The notes below the pieces were generated by a model. That model had not been told where the DNA came from. It was given only the letters and a program-made list of their open reading frames with translations, and made no database searches. The translations under genes were made by a program, and so were the position numbers. 64,000 nucleotides of DNA from Paracoccaceae bacterium (GTDB lineage Bacteria; Pseudomonadota; Alphaproteobacteria; Rhodobacterales; Rhodobacteraceae). Below are positions 50,542 through 59,822 of the stretch, one piece after another; the stretch's first letter is position 1, and every line of letters begins with the position of its first letter. Where the stretch lies: the NCBI GenBank assembly GCA_020446815.1, contig JAGRDY010000014.1, positions 62,001-126,000 on the forward strand, given 5' to 3'.

Positions 50542-52968
50542 ATGATCAGGACATCGAGACGACACTTCCTTCAGGCCGCCGCCGCGAGTTCGGCGGTGGG
50601 GATGCTGGGCACGCGGATCGCGGCGGCGCAGGGCCTGCTGACCGGCCCAATAATGGACCGTGCGCGACGGATCTCCGCCTCGCACTGGGGCATTCTCGAG
50701 GCCGAGACCGTCGGCGGACGTCTGAGCTCGGTCGCGCCATTTGCCACCGATCCCGGCGCGGCATCCCCGGTGATGCAGGCGCTTGCCGATCAGGTCTATG
50801 CGGAGACGCGGGTCAGGTATCCGATGGTTCGCGAAGGCTTCCTGAAGAACGGCCACAAGAGCGACACGACCGAGCGCGGCCGGGGCAAGTTCGTCCGGGT
50901 CGGTTGGGACAAGGCGCTCGATCTGGTCGCGTCCGAACTGGAGCGCGTGAAGAAGGCGCACGGCAATGCCGCGATCCACGCCGGCAGCACCGACTGGCAT
51001 TCGGTCGGCAAGTTGCACAATTCCTCGGTGCTGCTGCGGCGGATGCTGGGGCTGCACGGCGGCTACACCGACAACTCGGGCGACTTCAGCATCGCGGCGG
51101 CGATGGTGATCCTGCCGCACATCCTCGGCGGGCTCGAGGTCTACGAGCAGCAGAGCGCCTGGCCAACCGTGATAAACCATTCGGACCTCGTGGTGCTCTG
51201 GGGCTGTGACATCCTCAAGAACAACCAGATTGGCTGGTCGCCGACCGACCATTCGACCTACGAGTATATCAAGGCGCTGAAAGCCAAGGGCACGAAGGTA
51301 ATCTCGATCGACCCTCGCGTTACCGACACTGCAGAATATCTTGGCGCCGAGCAGGTTGCAGTCCGGCCCAACACCGACACCGCCCTGATGCTGGCCATCG
51401 CGCACACGCTGGTCACCGAAAACCTTTATGACAAGGATTTCGTCGAACGCTACACCGTAGGGTTCGACAAGTTCGCGCCCTATCTGCTGGGCAAGGAGGA
51501 CGGTGTCGCCAAGACCCCCGGCTGGGCGGCCGCCATTACCGACATCCCCGCCGACAGGATCGTCGCCCTGGCGCGGGCCATGGCCAAGGGCCGGACCATG
51601 CTGATGGGCGGCTGGGCCATCCAGCGCGCGCATCATGGCGAACAGCCCTACTGGATGCTGATCACGCTCGCCGCGATGCTGGGCCAGATCGGGCTGCCGG
51701 GCGGGGGGTTCGGGCTCAGCTACCACTATGCCAATGGCGGTTCTCTGACCGCAGATGGTGCGCCGCTTGGCGGGATCTCGGCTGGCGACAACGCGGTCAC
51801 CGAGGCCATTCCCTATGCGCACGGGCTTTCGGACATGTTGCTCAATCCCGGCACGACCGTCGCCTATAACGGTGAGAGTGTCACCTATCCCGACATCCGG
51901 CTGATCTACTGGGCCGGCGGCAATCCCTTCAGCCACCAGATGGACCGCAATCGTCATATCGAGGCCTGGCAACGCCCCGAGACGATCATCGTCAACGAGC
52001 CGTTCTGGTCAGCGACCGCGAGGTTCGCCGATATCGTGCTGCCCGTCACCACCCCGTTCGAGCGCAACGACATCGAGATCGTCAGCGAATATAGCGGCCG
52101 CTGGATCGTCGCCATGCCCAAGCTGATCGAGCCCCTGTTCGAGGCCAGGAGCGATTACGACATCTTCGCCGCGATCTCGAAACGGCTCGGCTTTGCCGAC
52201 AAGTTCACCGAAGGCAATTCCGAGATGGCGTGGATCGCGTCCTTCTACGACGCCGCCACGACCCAGGCGGCCATGAACGGCATCGACATGCCGGATTTCG
52301 ACAGCTTCTGGGCCGCCGGCACCTTCGAGTTCTCCGTGCCAGACAGTGCCAGGGATTATGTCCGCTTTTCCGACTTCCGCGCCGATCCGGCCGCCAACGC
52401 GCTCGGCACGCCGTCGGGGCGGATCGAGATCTTCTCGGAAACCATCGCCGGCTTCGGCTACGACGATTGCCCGGGGCATCCGACCTGGCTCGAACCCGCG
52501 GAATGGCTGGGCGCGGCGGATGCCAAGACCTATCCGCTCCATATCCTGTCGCCGCATCCGAAGTTCCGGCTGCATTCGCAGATGGACAACACCTGGCTGC
52601 GGGAAACCTACGAGGTCGCTGGGCGCGAGCCGGTCTGGATCAACCCCGCCGACGCCGCGGCGCGCAAGATCGCAGACGGCGACATCGTGCGGATTCACAA
52701 CGCGCGCGGGCAGTTGCTTGCAGGCGCCATCGTCACCGACCGGGTTCGCGCCGGGGTCGTGATCCTGCACGAAGGCGCGTGGTATGATCCCGATGAACCA
52801 GGCAAGATCGGTGCGCTGTGCAAGAACGGAAACATCAACGTGCTGACAAGTGACCGCAGCACTTCACGACTGGCCCAGGGCAATACCGCCAACACGGCAC
52901 TGGTCGAGGTCGAGCGTTACACCGGCCCCGTGGCTCAGGTCACCGCGTTCGAACCCGTCATCGCCTGA
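50542..52968 (+). CDS. torA: TMAO/DMSO reductase-type molybdopterin oxidoreductase (TorA/DorA/BisC family)
   Basis: A periplasmic molybdenum enzyme of 808 residues. It starts with a twin-arginine signal ('TSRRHFLQAAAASSAVGML') and lacks an iron-sulfur-binding cysteine motif, as in TorA and DorA. 'GGYTDNSGDFSIAAA' (Ser183 as the likely molybdenum ligand), 'LEVYEQQSAWPTVINHSDLVV' and 'WGCDILKNNQIGW' are family-specific; 'MLGGWAIQRAHHGEQPYWML' and the C-terminal dinucleotide-binding domain follow. It may reduce TMAO, DMSO or biotin sulfoxide, which sequence cannot separate. No torD, torR or torS is near. Confidence 0.87.
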   Translation: MIRTSRRHFLQAAAASSAVGMLGTRIAAAQGLLTGPIMDRARRISASHWGILEAETVGGRLSSVAPFATDPGAASPVMQALADQVYAETRVRYPMVREGFLKNGHKSDTTERGRGKFVRVGWDKALDLVASELERVKKAHGNAAIHAGSTDWHSVGKLHNSSVLLRRMLGLHGGYTDNSGDFSIAAAMVILPHILGGLEVYEQQSAWPTVINHSDLVVLWGCDILKNNQIGWSPTDHSTYEYIKALKAKGTKVISIDPRVTDTAEYLGAEQVAVRPNTDTALMLAIAHTLVTENLYDKDFVERYTVGFDKFAPYLLGKEDGVAKTPGWAAAITDIPADRIVALARAMAKGRTMLMGGWAIQRAHHGEQPYWMLITLAAMLGQIGLPGGGFGLSYHYANGGSLTADGAPLGGISAGDNAVTEAIPYAHGLSDMLLNPGTTVAYNGESVTYPDIRLIYWAGGNPFSHQMDRNRHIEAWQRPETIIVNEPFWSATARFADIVLPVTTPFERNDIEIVSEYSGRWIVAMPKLIEPLFEARSDYDIFAAISKRLGFADKFTEGNSEMAWIASFYDAATTQAAMNGIDMPDFDSFWAAGTFEFSVPDSARDYVRFSDFRADPAANALGTPSGRIEIFSETIAGFGYDDCPGHPTWLEPAEWLGAADAKTYPLHILSPHPKFRLHSQMDNTWLRETYEVAGREPVWINPADAAARKIADGDIVRIHNARGQLLAGAIVTDRVRAGVVILHEGAWYDPDEPGKIGALCKNGNINVLTSDRSTSRLAQGNTANTALVEVERYTGPVAQVTAFEPVIA

Positions 52969-53191
52969 CGGCCTCGACCCCGGCCAGCGCGGCGGACAAA
53001 GCCGATTGAGAAGAAAGACGACCGCGTGAAAGCCGATCGCGGCACACGGAATCGGCACACGCCTTGCCAACACGATCCGCGGCCAGACGTTTCCGAAGTC
53101 GGGCGAAAGCTTGGACGCTGCGCCGGTCTGGTCGCTGGCGCCGGTTAACTCGGTGGATGCCCAGCCTTGACCGGCTCGCCCCCGGCCGGCT

Positions 53192-54565
53192 TCAGGTCAG
53201 GCCCATGAACGCGAGCGCGATGCCCGTCAGCGCGCAGCCCGCCAGGACCGTCACCGGACCAAGCTTGAAGCGGAACACCGCGACAAGGGCGGCCAGCACC
53301 AGCGCCGCCGCCGCCAGATTCAGCGTGGTCCAGACCGGCAGGTTGATGTCGAGGCCCAAGGACGTGGCCGTCCGCACCTCGTCGAAGACGACATGCAGAC
53401 CGAACCAGACGGCGAGGTTCAGGATGACGCCCACCACGGCCGCGGTGATGGCAGTCAGCGCGGCGGTCAGCACCGCGTTGTCGCGCAGCCGCTCGATGAA
53501 GGGCGCACCGAGGAAGATCCACAGGAAACAGGGTGTGAAAGTCACCCATGTGGTCAGAAGCCCCCCAAGCGTTGCCGCCAACAGAGGTGACAGGCCGCTT
53601 GCCTCGCGGAAGGCCCCCATGAAGCCGACGAACTGCGTTACCATGATCAAGGGGCCGGGCGTGGTCTCCGCCATGCCGAGGCCATCCAGCATCTCGCCGG
53701 GTGCAAGCCAGCCGTAGTTCTGCACCGCCTCCTGCGCGACATAGGCCAGCACCGCATAGGCGCCGCCGAAGGTCACCACCGCCATGATGCTGAAGAAGCC
53801 CGCGATCTGCGAAAAGACGTTCTCGGGCCCGAGCACCGCGAACAAGAGCGCCACCGGGGCAAGCCAGAGGGCGAGGAAGACGCCGGAAATCCGAAAGGCC
53901 CAACCCCGATTGACCTGCGTGTGATCCGGCGATTCCTCGCCCAGCAGGGTAGCGGAGTCGTCGACCTGGACCTTGCCCACCATGCCGTGTCCATTGCCGC
54001 CACCGAACGCGGGCAGACCGGTACGCGCGCCGATGAACCCGATCAGGCCGGCGATCAGAATGATCAGCGGAAACGGTACCGCGAAGCCGAAGATCGCCAC
54101 GAAGGAGGCGGCGGCGATCACGACCATCGCGCCGTTCTTCAGGGCGCGCGAGCCGATGCGGATGACCGCCTGCACGACGATCGCCAGCACCGCCGCCTTG
54201 AGCCCGAAGAACAGCGCCTCGACCGGCCCCACATTGCCGTAGAGCGCGTAGATCCAGCTGAGCGCCATGATCGCCACGACGCCGGGCAGAACGAAGAGGA
54301 CGCCCGCGATGATGCCGCCGAGCGTGCGGTGCATCAGCCAGCCGATATAGACGGCAAGCTGCATGGCCTCCGGCCCCGGCAAGAGCATGCAGTAGTTGAG
54401 CGCGTGCAGGAAACGCTTCTCGCCGAGCCACCGCCGCTCTTCGACGAGGATGTGGTGCATAAGCGCGATCTGCCCGGCCGGGCCGCCGAAGCTCAACAGG
54501 CCGATGCGCGCCCAGATGCGGGTGGCCTCGGCCAAGGTAGGGTACGGCCGGTCCTGCTGCATCAT
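53192..54565 (-). CDS. chrA: Chromate transporter ChrA
   Basis: 457 residues, two homologous CHR halves with many membrane helices. Each half has its signature: 'RIGLLSFGGPAGQIALMHH' and 'MLLPGPEAMQLAVYIGWLMH' in the first, 'VTFGGAYAVLAYVAQEAVQ' and 'ETTPGPLIMVTQFVGFMGAF' in the second. Long-type ChrA proteins export chromate and confer resistance. The start ATG at 54565 overlaps the stop of a chrB fragment (ATGA), which is how intact chrB-chrA operons are arranged. It is convergent with torA. Confidence 0.93.
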   Translation of the reverse strand: MMQQDRPYPTLAEATRIWARIGLLSFGGPAGQIALMHHILVEERRWLGEKRFLHALNYCMLLPGPEAMQLAVYIGWLMHRTLGGIIAGVLFVLPGVVAIMALSWIYALYGNVGPVEALFFGLKAAVLAIVVQAVIRIGSRALKNGAMVVIAAASFVAIFGFAVPFPLIILIAGLIGFIGARTGLPAFGGGNGHGMVGKVQVDDSATLLGEESPDHTQVNRGWAFRISGVFLALWLAPVALLFAVLGPENVFSQIAGFFSIMAVVTFGGAYAVLAYVAQEAVQNYGWLAPGEMLDGLGMAETTPGPLIMVTQFVGFMGAFREASGLSPLLAATLGGLLTTWVTFTPCFLWIFLGAPFIERLRDNAVLTAALTAITAAVVGVILNLAVWFGLHVVFDEVRTATSLGLDINLPVWTTLNLAAAALVLAALVAVFRFKLGPVTVLAGCALTGIALAFMGLT

Positions 54566-54727
54566 TCTGCCTTGGGCTTGTTGGTGGGCCGGTTGTGCGT
54601 CTCGTCTGTTGCATCGCGGACCCATAGAAAGAAGGCGTCGCAGAGCAGCATGCCGGCGGCCAACTGTTCCAGGTCGTCGGAGTATATCCGCGACAGCCCG
54701 GGCGATGCCGCCGCAACAGACCCTTCA
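54562..54727 (-). pseudogene. chrB: 3' remnant of a chromate-resistance gene chrB
   Basis: The last about 50 codons of the open frame ending at 54562 read 'SPGLSRIYSDDLEQLAAGM' and 'LLCDAFFLWVRDATDETHN', matching the C-terminus of ChrB (about 310 residues when whole). Upstream, around 54727, homology stops and ndk follows, so the first five-sixths are lost. The chrA start overlaps its stop, as in intact operons. The surviving fragment therefore probably marks a deletion or junction. Confidence 0.65.
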
Positions 54728-54772
54728 CGGTCGGACCGAAACGCTATGGCGGTTCGATTTCTAGCGAAAATA

Positions 54773-55195
54773 TCAGCCGACGAGTTCGAGACCCGAGAAG
54801 AAATAGGCGATCTCGACTGCGGCGGTTTCCGGCGCGTCCGATCCATGGACCGAGTTTTCGCCGACCGACAAGGCAAATTCCTTGCGGATGGTGCCCGCAT
54901 CGGCATTGGCCGGGTTGGTCGCCCCCATCACTTCGCGGTTCCTGGCGATGGCGTTGTCTCCTTCCAAAACCTGTACGACCACCGGCGCGGAGGCCATGAA
55001 TTCGGTCAGTTCGGCGAAAAACGGGCGGTCCTTGTGGACTTCGTAGAATTTCTGCGCCTGCGCGAGGCTCAGATGGATCCGCTTCTGGGCAGCGATGCGC
55101 AGGCCGGCCTCTTCGAACATGGCATTGATCCTGCCCGTCAGGTTGCGACGTGTCGCATCAGGTTTGATGATGGAAAGGGTGCGTTCGATCGCCAT
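54773..55195 (-). CDS. ndk: Nucleoside diphosphate kinase
   Basis: Transfers the gamma-phosphate among nucleoside triphosphates, 140 residues. It has '[20 protein letters not shown]' at the start, '[20 protein letters not shown]' and '[20 protein letters not shown]', and the active histidine in '[20 protein letters not shown]'. The start is MAIERTLS at 55195 behind AAGGTAGAAG. It is divergent from the ABC-F gene. The chrB remnant lies directly downstream of its stop. Confidence 0.97.
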   Translation of the reverse strand: MAIERTLSIIKPDATRRNLTGRINAMFEEAGLRIAAQKRIHLSLAQAQKFYEVHKDRPFFAELTEFMASAPVVVQVLEGDNAIARNREVMGATNPANADAGTIRKEFALSVGENSVHGSDAPETAAVEIAYFFSGLELVG

Positions 55196-55353
55196 TGTGT
55201 CTTCTACCTTTTTCGATGATGGCCCGCAGCCCGTGCTGCGCGCTGAAATCCGCGTGCCTGCTAGCATGGCCGTGGCGTGAAGAAAACCCCACGCAGCGCA
55301 ATTGATCGGCAGCGGCGATTGACGCGGGGCCGCGCATCGGGCAAGCGGTGCGG

Positions 55354-57210
55354 ATGCTGAGGATCGCAGACATCACCTATTCGGTCGAGGGCCGCCCGCT
55401 GTTCGAGGCGGCTTCGGCAACGATTCCCACGGGCCACAAGGTTGGGCTGGTGGGCAAGAACGGCACCGGAAAGACCACGCTTTTCCGGCTCATCCGCGGG
55501 GAACTGTCGCTGGAGGGCGGTGAAATCGCCATGCCCGCGCGCGCCCGCATCGGTGGCGTCGCTCAGGAAGTGCCCTCATCGTCGACCTCGCTTCTGGATA
55601 CGGTGCTGGCCGCCGATTCCGAGCGCGCCGCCCTGCTGGCCGAAGCGGAAACCGCCACGGATGCCCACCGGATCGGCGAAATCCAGACCCGTCTGACCGA
55701 TATCGACGCCTGGTCGGCGGAGGGACGGGCCTCGGCGATCCTGCGCGGTCTGGGCTTTGCGTCCGAGGCGCAGAGGCGGCCCTGTTCGGACTTTTCCGGC
55801 GGCTGGCGGATGCGGGTGGCGCTGGCCGGGGTGCTCTTTGCACGGCCCGATCTTCTGCTGCTTGATGAACCGACCAATTATCTCGATCTGGAAGGTTCGC
55901 TCTGGCTTGAAAGCTATCTGGCGAAATACCCCCATACGGTGATCATCATTTCGCATGATCGCGGGCTTTTGAACCGCGCGGTCGGTGCGATCCTGCACCT
56001 GGACAACCGAAAGCTCACTCTGTGGTCCGGGCCCTACGACCAGTTCGCCCGTCAACGCGCCGCGATGCTGGCGGTGCAGGCCGCCGAGGCCAGGAAGCAG
56101 GACGCGCGGCGCGCGCATCTGCAAAGCTTCGTCGACCGCTTCAAGGCCAAGGCGTCAAAGGCGGTTCAGGCGCAAAGCCGGGTCAAGATGCTGGAAAAGA
56201 TGACCCCGATCATGGCCCCCGAAGAAGCCAGAAAACAGGTCTTCACCTTCCCGGCCCCCGAACAGCTTTCGCCACCGATCATCACCATGGATGGCACCGC
56301 CGTGGGCTATGACGGTCCGCCGGTTCTCAAACGGCTCGATCTGCGCATCGACCAGGATGACCGCATCGCCCTTCTGGGTCGAAATGGCGAAGGAAAATCC
56401 ACTCTTTCCAAGCTATTGGCCGGCAAACTTGAACCATGCGCCGGCACGATCGTCAGATCGTCGAAACTGCGCATCGGCTATTTCGCCCAGCATCAGGTGG
56501 ACGAACTGCATCTTGACGAAACGCCGCTCGATCACATCACGCGGCTCAGGCCGTCGGAGGGCCAGGCGCGCCTGCGCGCCCGGCTGGCCGGGTTCGGGCT
56601 GGGTGTCGATCAGGCCGGAACGGCGGTCGGGCGGCTTTCGGGTGGGCAAAAGGCGCGTCTGTCGCTGCTGCTGGCGACCATCGACGCACCGCATCTACTC
56701 ATTCTCGACGAGCCGACCAACCATCTCGATATCGAAAGCCGCGAAGCCCTGGTGACGGCGCTGACCGAATATACCGGCGCGGTGATCCTGGTGTCGCATG
56801 ACATGCACCTTCTGGGGCTGGTGGCCGACCGTCTTTGGCTGGTCAGAAACGGCAGCGTGACGCCCTATCAGGACGATCTGGAAACCTATCGGGGGCAGCT
56901 TCTGGCGGGTGACGACACCGAAAAGCCCGCGGAACGGACCGCCGAAAAGCCGGGGCCGAAGTCAGCGCAACCATCACGCGAAGTCTTGCAGGCGCTCAAG
57001 GCGGATGTCAGGAAATGCGAGGAACGGGTCAGCAAACTCAATGACATGCGCGACAAGCTGGCTGGAAAGCTGGCGAACCCGGAGCTTTACGAACGCCCCG
57101 CCGAGGCGGTAGTCTGGCAAAAGAAATATGCCGAAGTGATGGAGGCTCTCGACAAGGCCGAAGTGCTATGGCTTTCGGCGGCCGAAAAAATGGAAAAAGC
57201 GCAGGTCTGA
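55354..57210 (+). CDS. ABC-F family ATPase (YheS/Uup-like)
   Basis: A soluble protein of 618 residues with two ATP-binding cassettes and no membrane domain. Walker A motifs are '[16 protein letters not shown]' (near residue 33) and '[15 protein letters not shown]' (near 340); signatures are '[12 protein letters not shown]' and '[14 protein letters not shown]'; '[11 protein letters not shown]' and '[11 protein letters not shown]' are the Walker B sites. A basic linker and a C-terminal coiled coil ('[23 protein letters not shown]' in part) follow. ABC-F proteins act at the ribosome E site. A GTG at 55348 is possible as an alternative start. Confidence 0.93.
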   Translation: MLRIADITYSVEGRPLFEAASATIPTGHKVGLVGKNGTGKTTLFRLIRGELSLEGGEIAMPARARIGGVAQEVPSSSTSLLDTVLAADSERAALLAEAETATDAHRIGEIQTRLTDIDAWSAEGRASAILRGLGFASEAQRRPCSDFSGGWRMRVALAGVLFARPDLLLLDEPTNYLDLEGSLWLESYLAKYPHTVIIISHDRGLLNRAVGAILHLDNRKLTLWSGPYDQFARQRAAMLAVQAAEARKQDARRAHLQSFVDRFKAKASKAVQAQSRVKMLEKMTPIMAPEEARKQVFTFPAPEQLSPPIITMDGTAVGYDGPPVLKRLDLRIDQDDRIALLGRNGEGKSTLSKLLAGKLEPCAGTIVRSSKLRIGYFAQHQVDELHLDETPLDHITRLRPSEGQARLRARLAGFGLGVDQAGTAVGRLSGGQKARLSLLLATIDAPHLLILDEPTNHLDIESREALVTALTEYTGAVILVSHDMHLLGLVADRLWLVRNGSVTPYQDDLETYRGQLLAGDDTEKPAERTAEKPGPKSAQPSREVLQALKADVRKCEERVSKLNDMRDKLAGKLANPELYERPAEAVVWQKKYAEVMEALDKAEVLWLSAAEKMEKAQV

Positions 57211-57213
57211 GAC

Positions 57214-57825
57214 ATGGAAATCGCCTTTTACCTGACCGCGTTCGTCACGCTTTTCGTGATCATCGACCCGATTGCGCTGGCGCCGCTTTTCGTTGCCTTG
57301 ACGCAGGGTATGGACCAGGCTCACCGAAGAACCGTGGGCGTGCGCGCCTGCGTGATCGCCATCGGGCTGATGACATTGTTCGGATTGCTGGGCGACAAGA
57401 TATTGCAGGTCGTTGGCATTTCGATGCCGGCGTTTCGCATTTCAGGCGGGCTCCTGCTTTTCGTCACCGCGCTCGACATGCTGTTCGACAGGCGCACCCG
57501 GCGCCGCGAAGATCAGCATCCCAACACCGATGATCCTTCGGTGTTTCCCCTGGCCATGCCGCTGATTGCCGGGCCGGGCGCCTTCACGACGATGATCCTT
57601 CTGGTAAACTCGCAGCATGGCGGTATCGCTCATGTCGTCGCGGTACATGCGGTGATGATCGCGGTCGTTTCCTGTGCCTTTCTGTTTTTTCTGGCCGCCG
57701 GATATATCGAACGCGCGCTGGGGCGTATCGGAATTCAGGTCATCACCCGGCTTTTGGGCATGTTGCTGGCGGCGATGTCGGTTCAGTTCGTGCTCGACGG
57801 GGTGCGCGGCACCGGGATTTTGTGA
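57214..57825 (+). CDS. MarC family integral membrane protein
   Basis: 203 residues with about six membrane segments. 'FVTLFVIIDPIALAPLFVAL' and 'LFGLLGDKILQVVGISMPAF', plus 'PLAMPLIAGPGAFTTMILL', are hallmarks of the MarC family, whose members are of uncertain function despite the old name 'multiple antibiotic resistance'. It starts 3 bp after the ABC-F stop and ends 4 bp from the following gene's open frame, so these genes probably share a transcript. Confidence 0.92.
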   Translation: MEIAFYLTAFVTLFVIIDPIALAPLFVALTQGMDQAHRRTVGVRACVIAIGLMTLFGLLGDKILQVVGISMPAFRISGGLLLFVTALDMLFDRRTRRREDQHPNTDDPSVFPLAMPLIAGPGAFTTMILLVNSQHGGIAHVVAVHAVMIAVVSCAFLFFLAAGYIERALGRIGIQVITRLLGMLLAAMSVQFVLDGVRGTGIL

Positions 57826-57878
57826 GGGATTGCAAAAACCCGGCCAGGGCACCATTTCATGTCCCGAAGGGGGAATGC

Positions 57879-58454
57879 ATGGTTGGCGATGATGTGGCGC
57901 GGCTTGTCTATCTGGGGCTGCTTCTGGCGGTGATTGGCGGCTATTTCCTGCTGTCGGGCAGGCACCAGTTGGGCAAGACGCTGCAGCAGGCGGCGATCTG
58001 GGGGCTGATCTTTCTGGGGGCGATTGCCGTTGCCGGCCTGTGGAACGATCTCAAGCGCGCCACGCATCCGCAAGAAGCATTGGTCACCGGCGCGGGGATC
58101 GAGGTGCCGGTCAGCCCGGACGGGCATTTTTACCTGACCGCCATGGTCAACGGCGTCAAAGTGCGCTTTGTCGTCGATACCGGCGCCTCGGATGTCGTGC
58201 TGACCCAGCGCGACGCCGCGAGAATCGGCCTTGACCCCAAGACGCTGAATTATTTCGGCACCGCGACGACCGCCAACGGGCAGGTCATGACCGCACCTGT
58301 CCGGCTTGACACGTTGTCGCTGGGCGATCGCGTGGACAGGGATGTGCCTGCCGTGGTCAACAACGGCGTGCTTGACACATCGCTGTTGGGGATGAGCTAT
58401 CTTGGCCGTTACCAGATAGCCCTGACCCGCGATCAGATGGTGCTGAAGCGCTGA
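57879..58454 (+). CDS. Membrane-anchored clan AA aspartic protease (retropepsin-like)
   Basis: 191 residues. An N-terminal part has two hydrophobic segments ('LVYLGLLLAVIGGYFLLSG', 'AAIWGLIFLGAIAVAGL'), followed by a single retropepsin-type domain: 'FYLTAMVNGVKVRFVVDTGASDVVLTQRDA' in part, with catalytic DTGAS, and 'NNGVLDTSLLGMSYLGRY'. The TIGR02281-like family is common in alphaproteobacteria; substrates are unknown. The start at 57879 is chosen from GAAGGGGGA; the frame also opens at 57822. Confidence 0.9.
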   Translation: MVGDDVARLVYLGLLLAVIGGYFLLSGRHQLGKTLQQAAIWGLIFLGAIAVAGLWNDLKRATHPQEALVTGAGIEVPVSPDGHFYLTAMVNGVKVRFVVDTGASDVVLTQRDAARIGLDPKTLNYFGTATTANGQVMTAPVRLDTLSLGDRVDRDVPAVVNNGVLDTSLLGMSYLGRYQIALTRDQMVLKR

Positions 58455-58487
58455 ACCGGCCGCGTCACGCCGGGCCGGGTCCGCGGA

Positions 58488-59336
58488 TCACGCGCGCCGG
58501 TAAAGAGAGTTCGACCGCGTGCGCCCGGCCAGCTTGTACCCCCGGCGCTTGAAAGCGGCCGCACAGCCAGGATAATCGCCGCCATCAGGCCCGCCGCGTT
58601 CCAGCACGATCCTGCGGGGCAACATCTGCTCGGGCGCGGATTCCAGGAAAGGCGCCAGCGCCGCATCTTCAAAGCCCTCGATATCGATTTTCAGAACATC
58701 GACATGCTTGACACCCTGCGCGGCAAGAATGTCGGCCAGGGGCTGCATCGGAACCGCCCCGGTCGCGCTTTCGGCAACCGACACGATCGAAAGGTCGTCG
58801 CGGCAGATCGACAGATCGACCTTTCCGTCATGATCGCCCACGGCGCGATGGACCGGCATGATCTGCGACAGGCCGCTGGATTCGGCGTTGAACACCAGCC
58901 GCGCCAGCACGCCCGCATTCGCATCAATGGAGATCACCCGCCCGCGTGATCCGACCGCCGCCGCCAGAGGCAGGCTGTAAAGGCCGATATTGGCGCCGAT
59001 ATCGACGGCGATCCCGTCCTTGCGGCACCCCTGAAGCAGAAAATCGATTTCCTGGGCATTGTAGGTCGGATGCAGCAAGAGACCGTATTCCATCAGGTTG
59101 TTGCGCCCTTCGATGCGGTAACGGCAATTGCGGAATTCGACGTCGAGCGGGCGGCCCAACCGCGTGATCAGGTTGGTCAGCCGGTGGCGGGCGCGGCCGT
59201 GGTGCAGAAATGTGTGGCGCGCCAGCGCGATCAGTGCGGATTGCAGCGCATTGGGTCGGCACGCGCCCCAGGGCTTCTTGCGGTATCCGGGCGGCAAGGC
59301 TGTTTCGGCTGCGGTGATTGCCCGGGTTTCAGACAT
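58488..59336 (-). CDS. FkbM family SAM-dependent methyltransferase
   Basis: 282 residues with the FkbM-type Rossmann fold: 'DGIAVDIGANIGLYSLPLAAA' (SAM-binding motif I), 'VISIDANAGVLARLVFNAES' and 'VLKIDIEGFEDAALAPFLES'. Such proteins O-methylate sugars or other small molecules, often in cell-surface glycan or natural-product pathways. No such cluster surrounds it here, so the substrate is unknown. It lies downstream of holC on the same strand. Confidence 0.88.
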   Translation of the reverse strand: MSETRAITAAETALPPGYRKKPWGACRPNALQSALIALARHTFLHHGRARHRLTNLITRLGRPLDVEFRNCRYRIEGRNNLMEYGLLLHPTYNAQEIDFLLQGCRKDGIAVDIGANIGLYSLPLAAAVGSRGRVISIDANAGVLARLVFNAESSGLSQIMPVHRAVGDHDGKVDLSICRDDLSIVSVAESATGAVPMQPLADILAAQGVKHVDVLKIDIEGFEDAALAPFLESAPEQMLPRRIVLERGGPDGGDYPGCAAAFKRRGYKLAGRTRSNSLYRRA

Positions 59337-59363
59337 GCCTTCTTGCCCCTGTTTCAGTTGCGG

Positions 59364-59822
59364 TCATTTCTCGGCCTTCTTTTGCCAACGGCCCGCTGCC
59401 TCGCTCCAGTACTGGGCGGAAACGCCGGCCCCGGTCAGGTCCTGCCACTGCGCGCGCGCGCGGTCGAGCGATGCCTGTTCATTGCCGTCGAAGATCACGC
59501 AAACCCGTTCGACAGCCCGGCATTCCCCGGCCGCGACATTGGCGCCATCGATGCTCATCAGGCAGGCGGCGCCGTTGGGGAAATTTTCTGCCGTGGTCAG
59601 CAACACCGGCTGATCCGCATCGAAGCGCCCGCCGGCCAATCCATGCGGCAAGAACCCGTCATCTGGACCCTGCCAGAGCTTTTCGTCCAGCCAGCCCATG
59701 CGGGCATCCGATACACCGCGCACCACGACGCGCCAGCCGGCGTGAAGCGACCGGGCCAGCAGCGACGGCAGCATCACTTCAAGAGGCGAGCGTGTGAGGT
59801 GATAGAAATAGGCCGACCCCAT
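59364..59822 (-). CDS. holC: DNA polymerase III subunit chi
   Basis: 152 residues matching the chi family: 'AYFYHLTRSPLEVMLPSLLA' at the N-terminus, 'RVVVRGVSDARMGWLDEKLW', 'DGFLPHGLAGGRFDADQPVL' and 'ERVCVIFDGNEQASLDRARA'. Chi is part of the clamp loader and binds single-stranded DNA-binding protein. The ATG overlaps the pepA stop (TGATG), and the pair is part of a conserved order in Rhodobacterales. Confidence 0.92.
   Translation of the reverse strand: MGSAYFYHLTRSPLEVMLPSLLARSLHAGWRVVVRGVSDARMGWLDEKLWQGPDDGFLPHGLAGGRFDADQPVLLTTAENFPNGAACLMSIDGANVAAGECRAVERVCVIFDGNEQASLDRARAQWQDLTGAGVSAQYWSEAAGRWQKKAEK

Noticed and set aside
50482-51972. 496-codon minus-strand frame over torA
   Set aside because: It is opposite a molybdoenzyme with family-specific motifs and has no recognisable domain.
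53145-54728. 527-codon minus-strand frame largely overlapping chrA in another reading frame
   Set aside because: The chrA frame has both CHR domain signatures; this one is low-complexity and arginine-rich, as frame-shifted translations of GC-rich DNA are.
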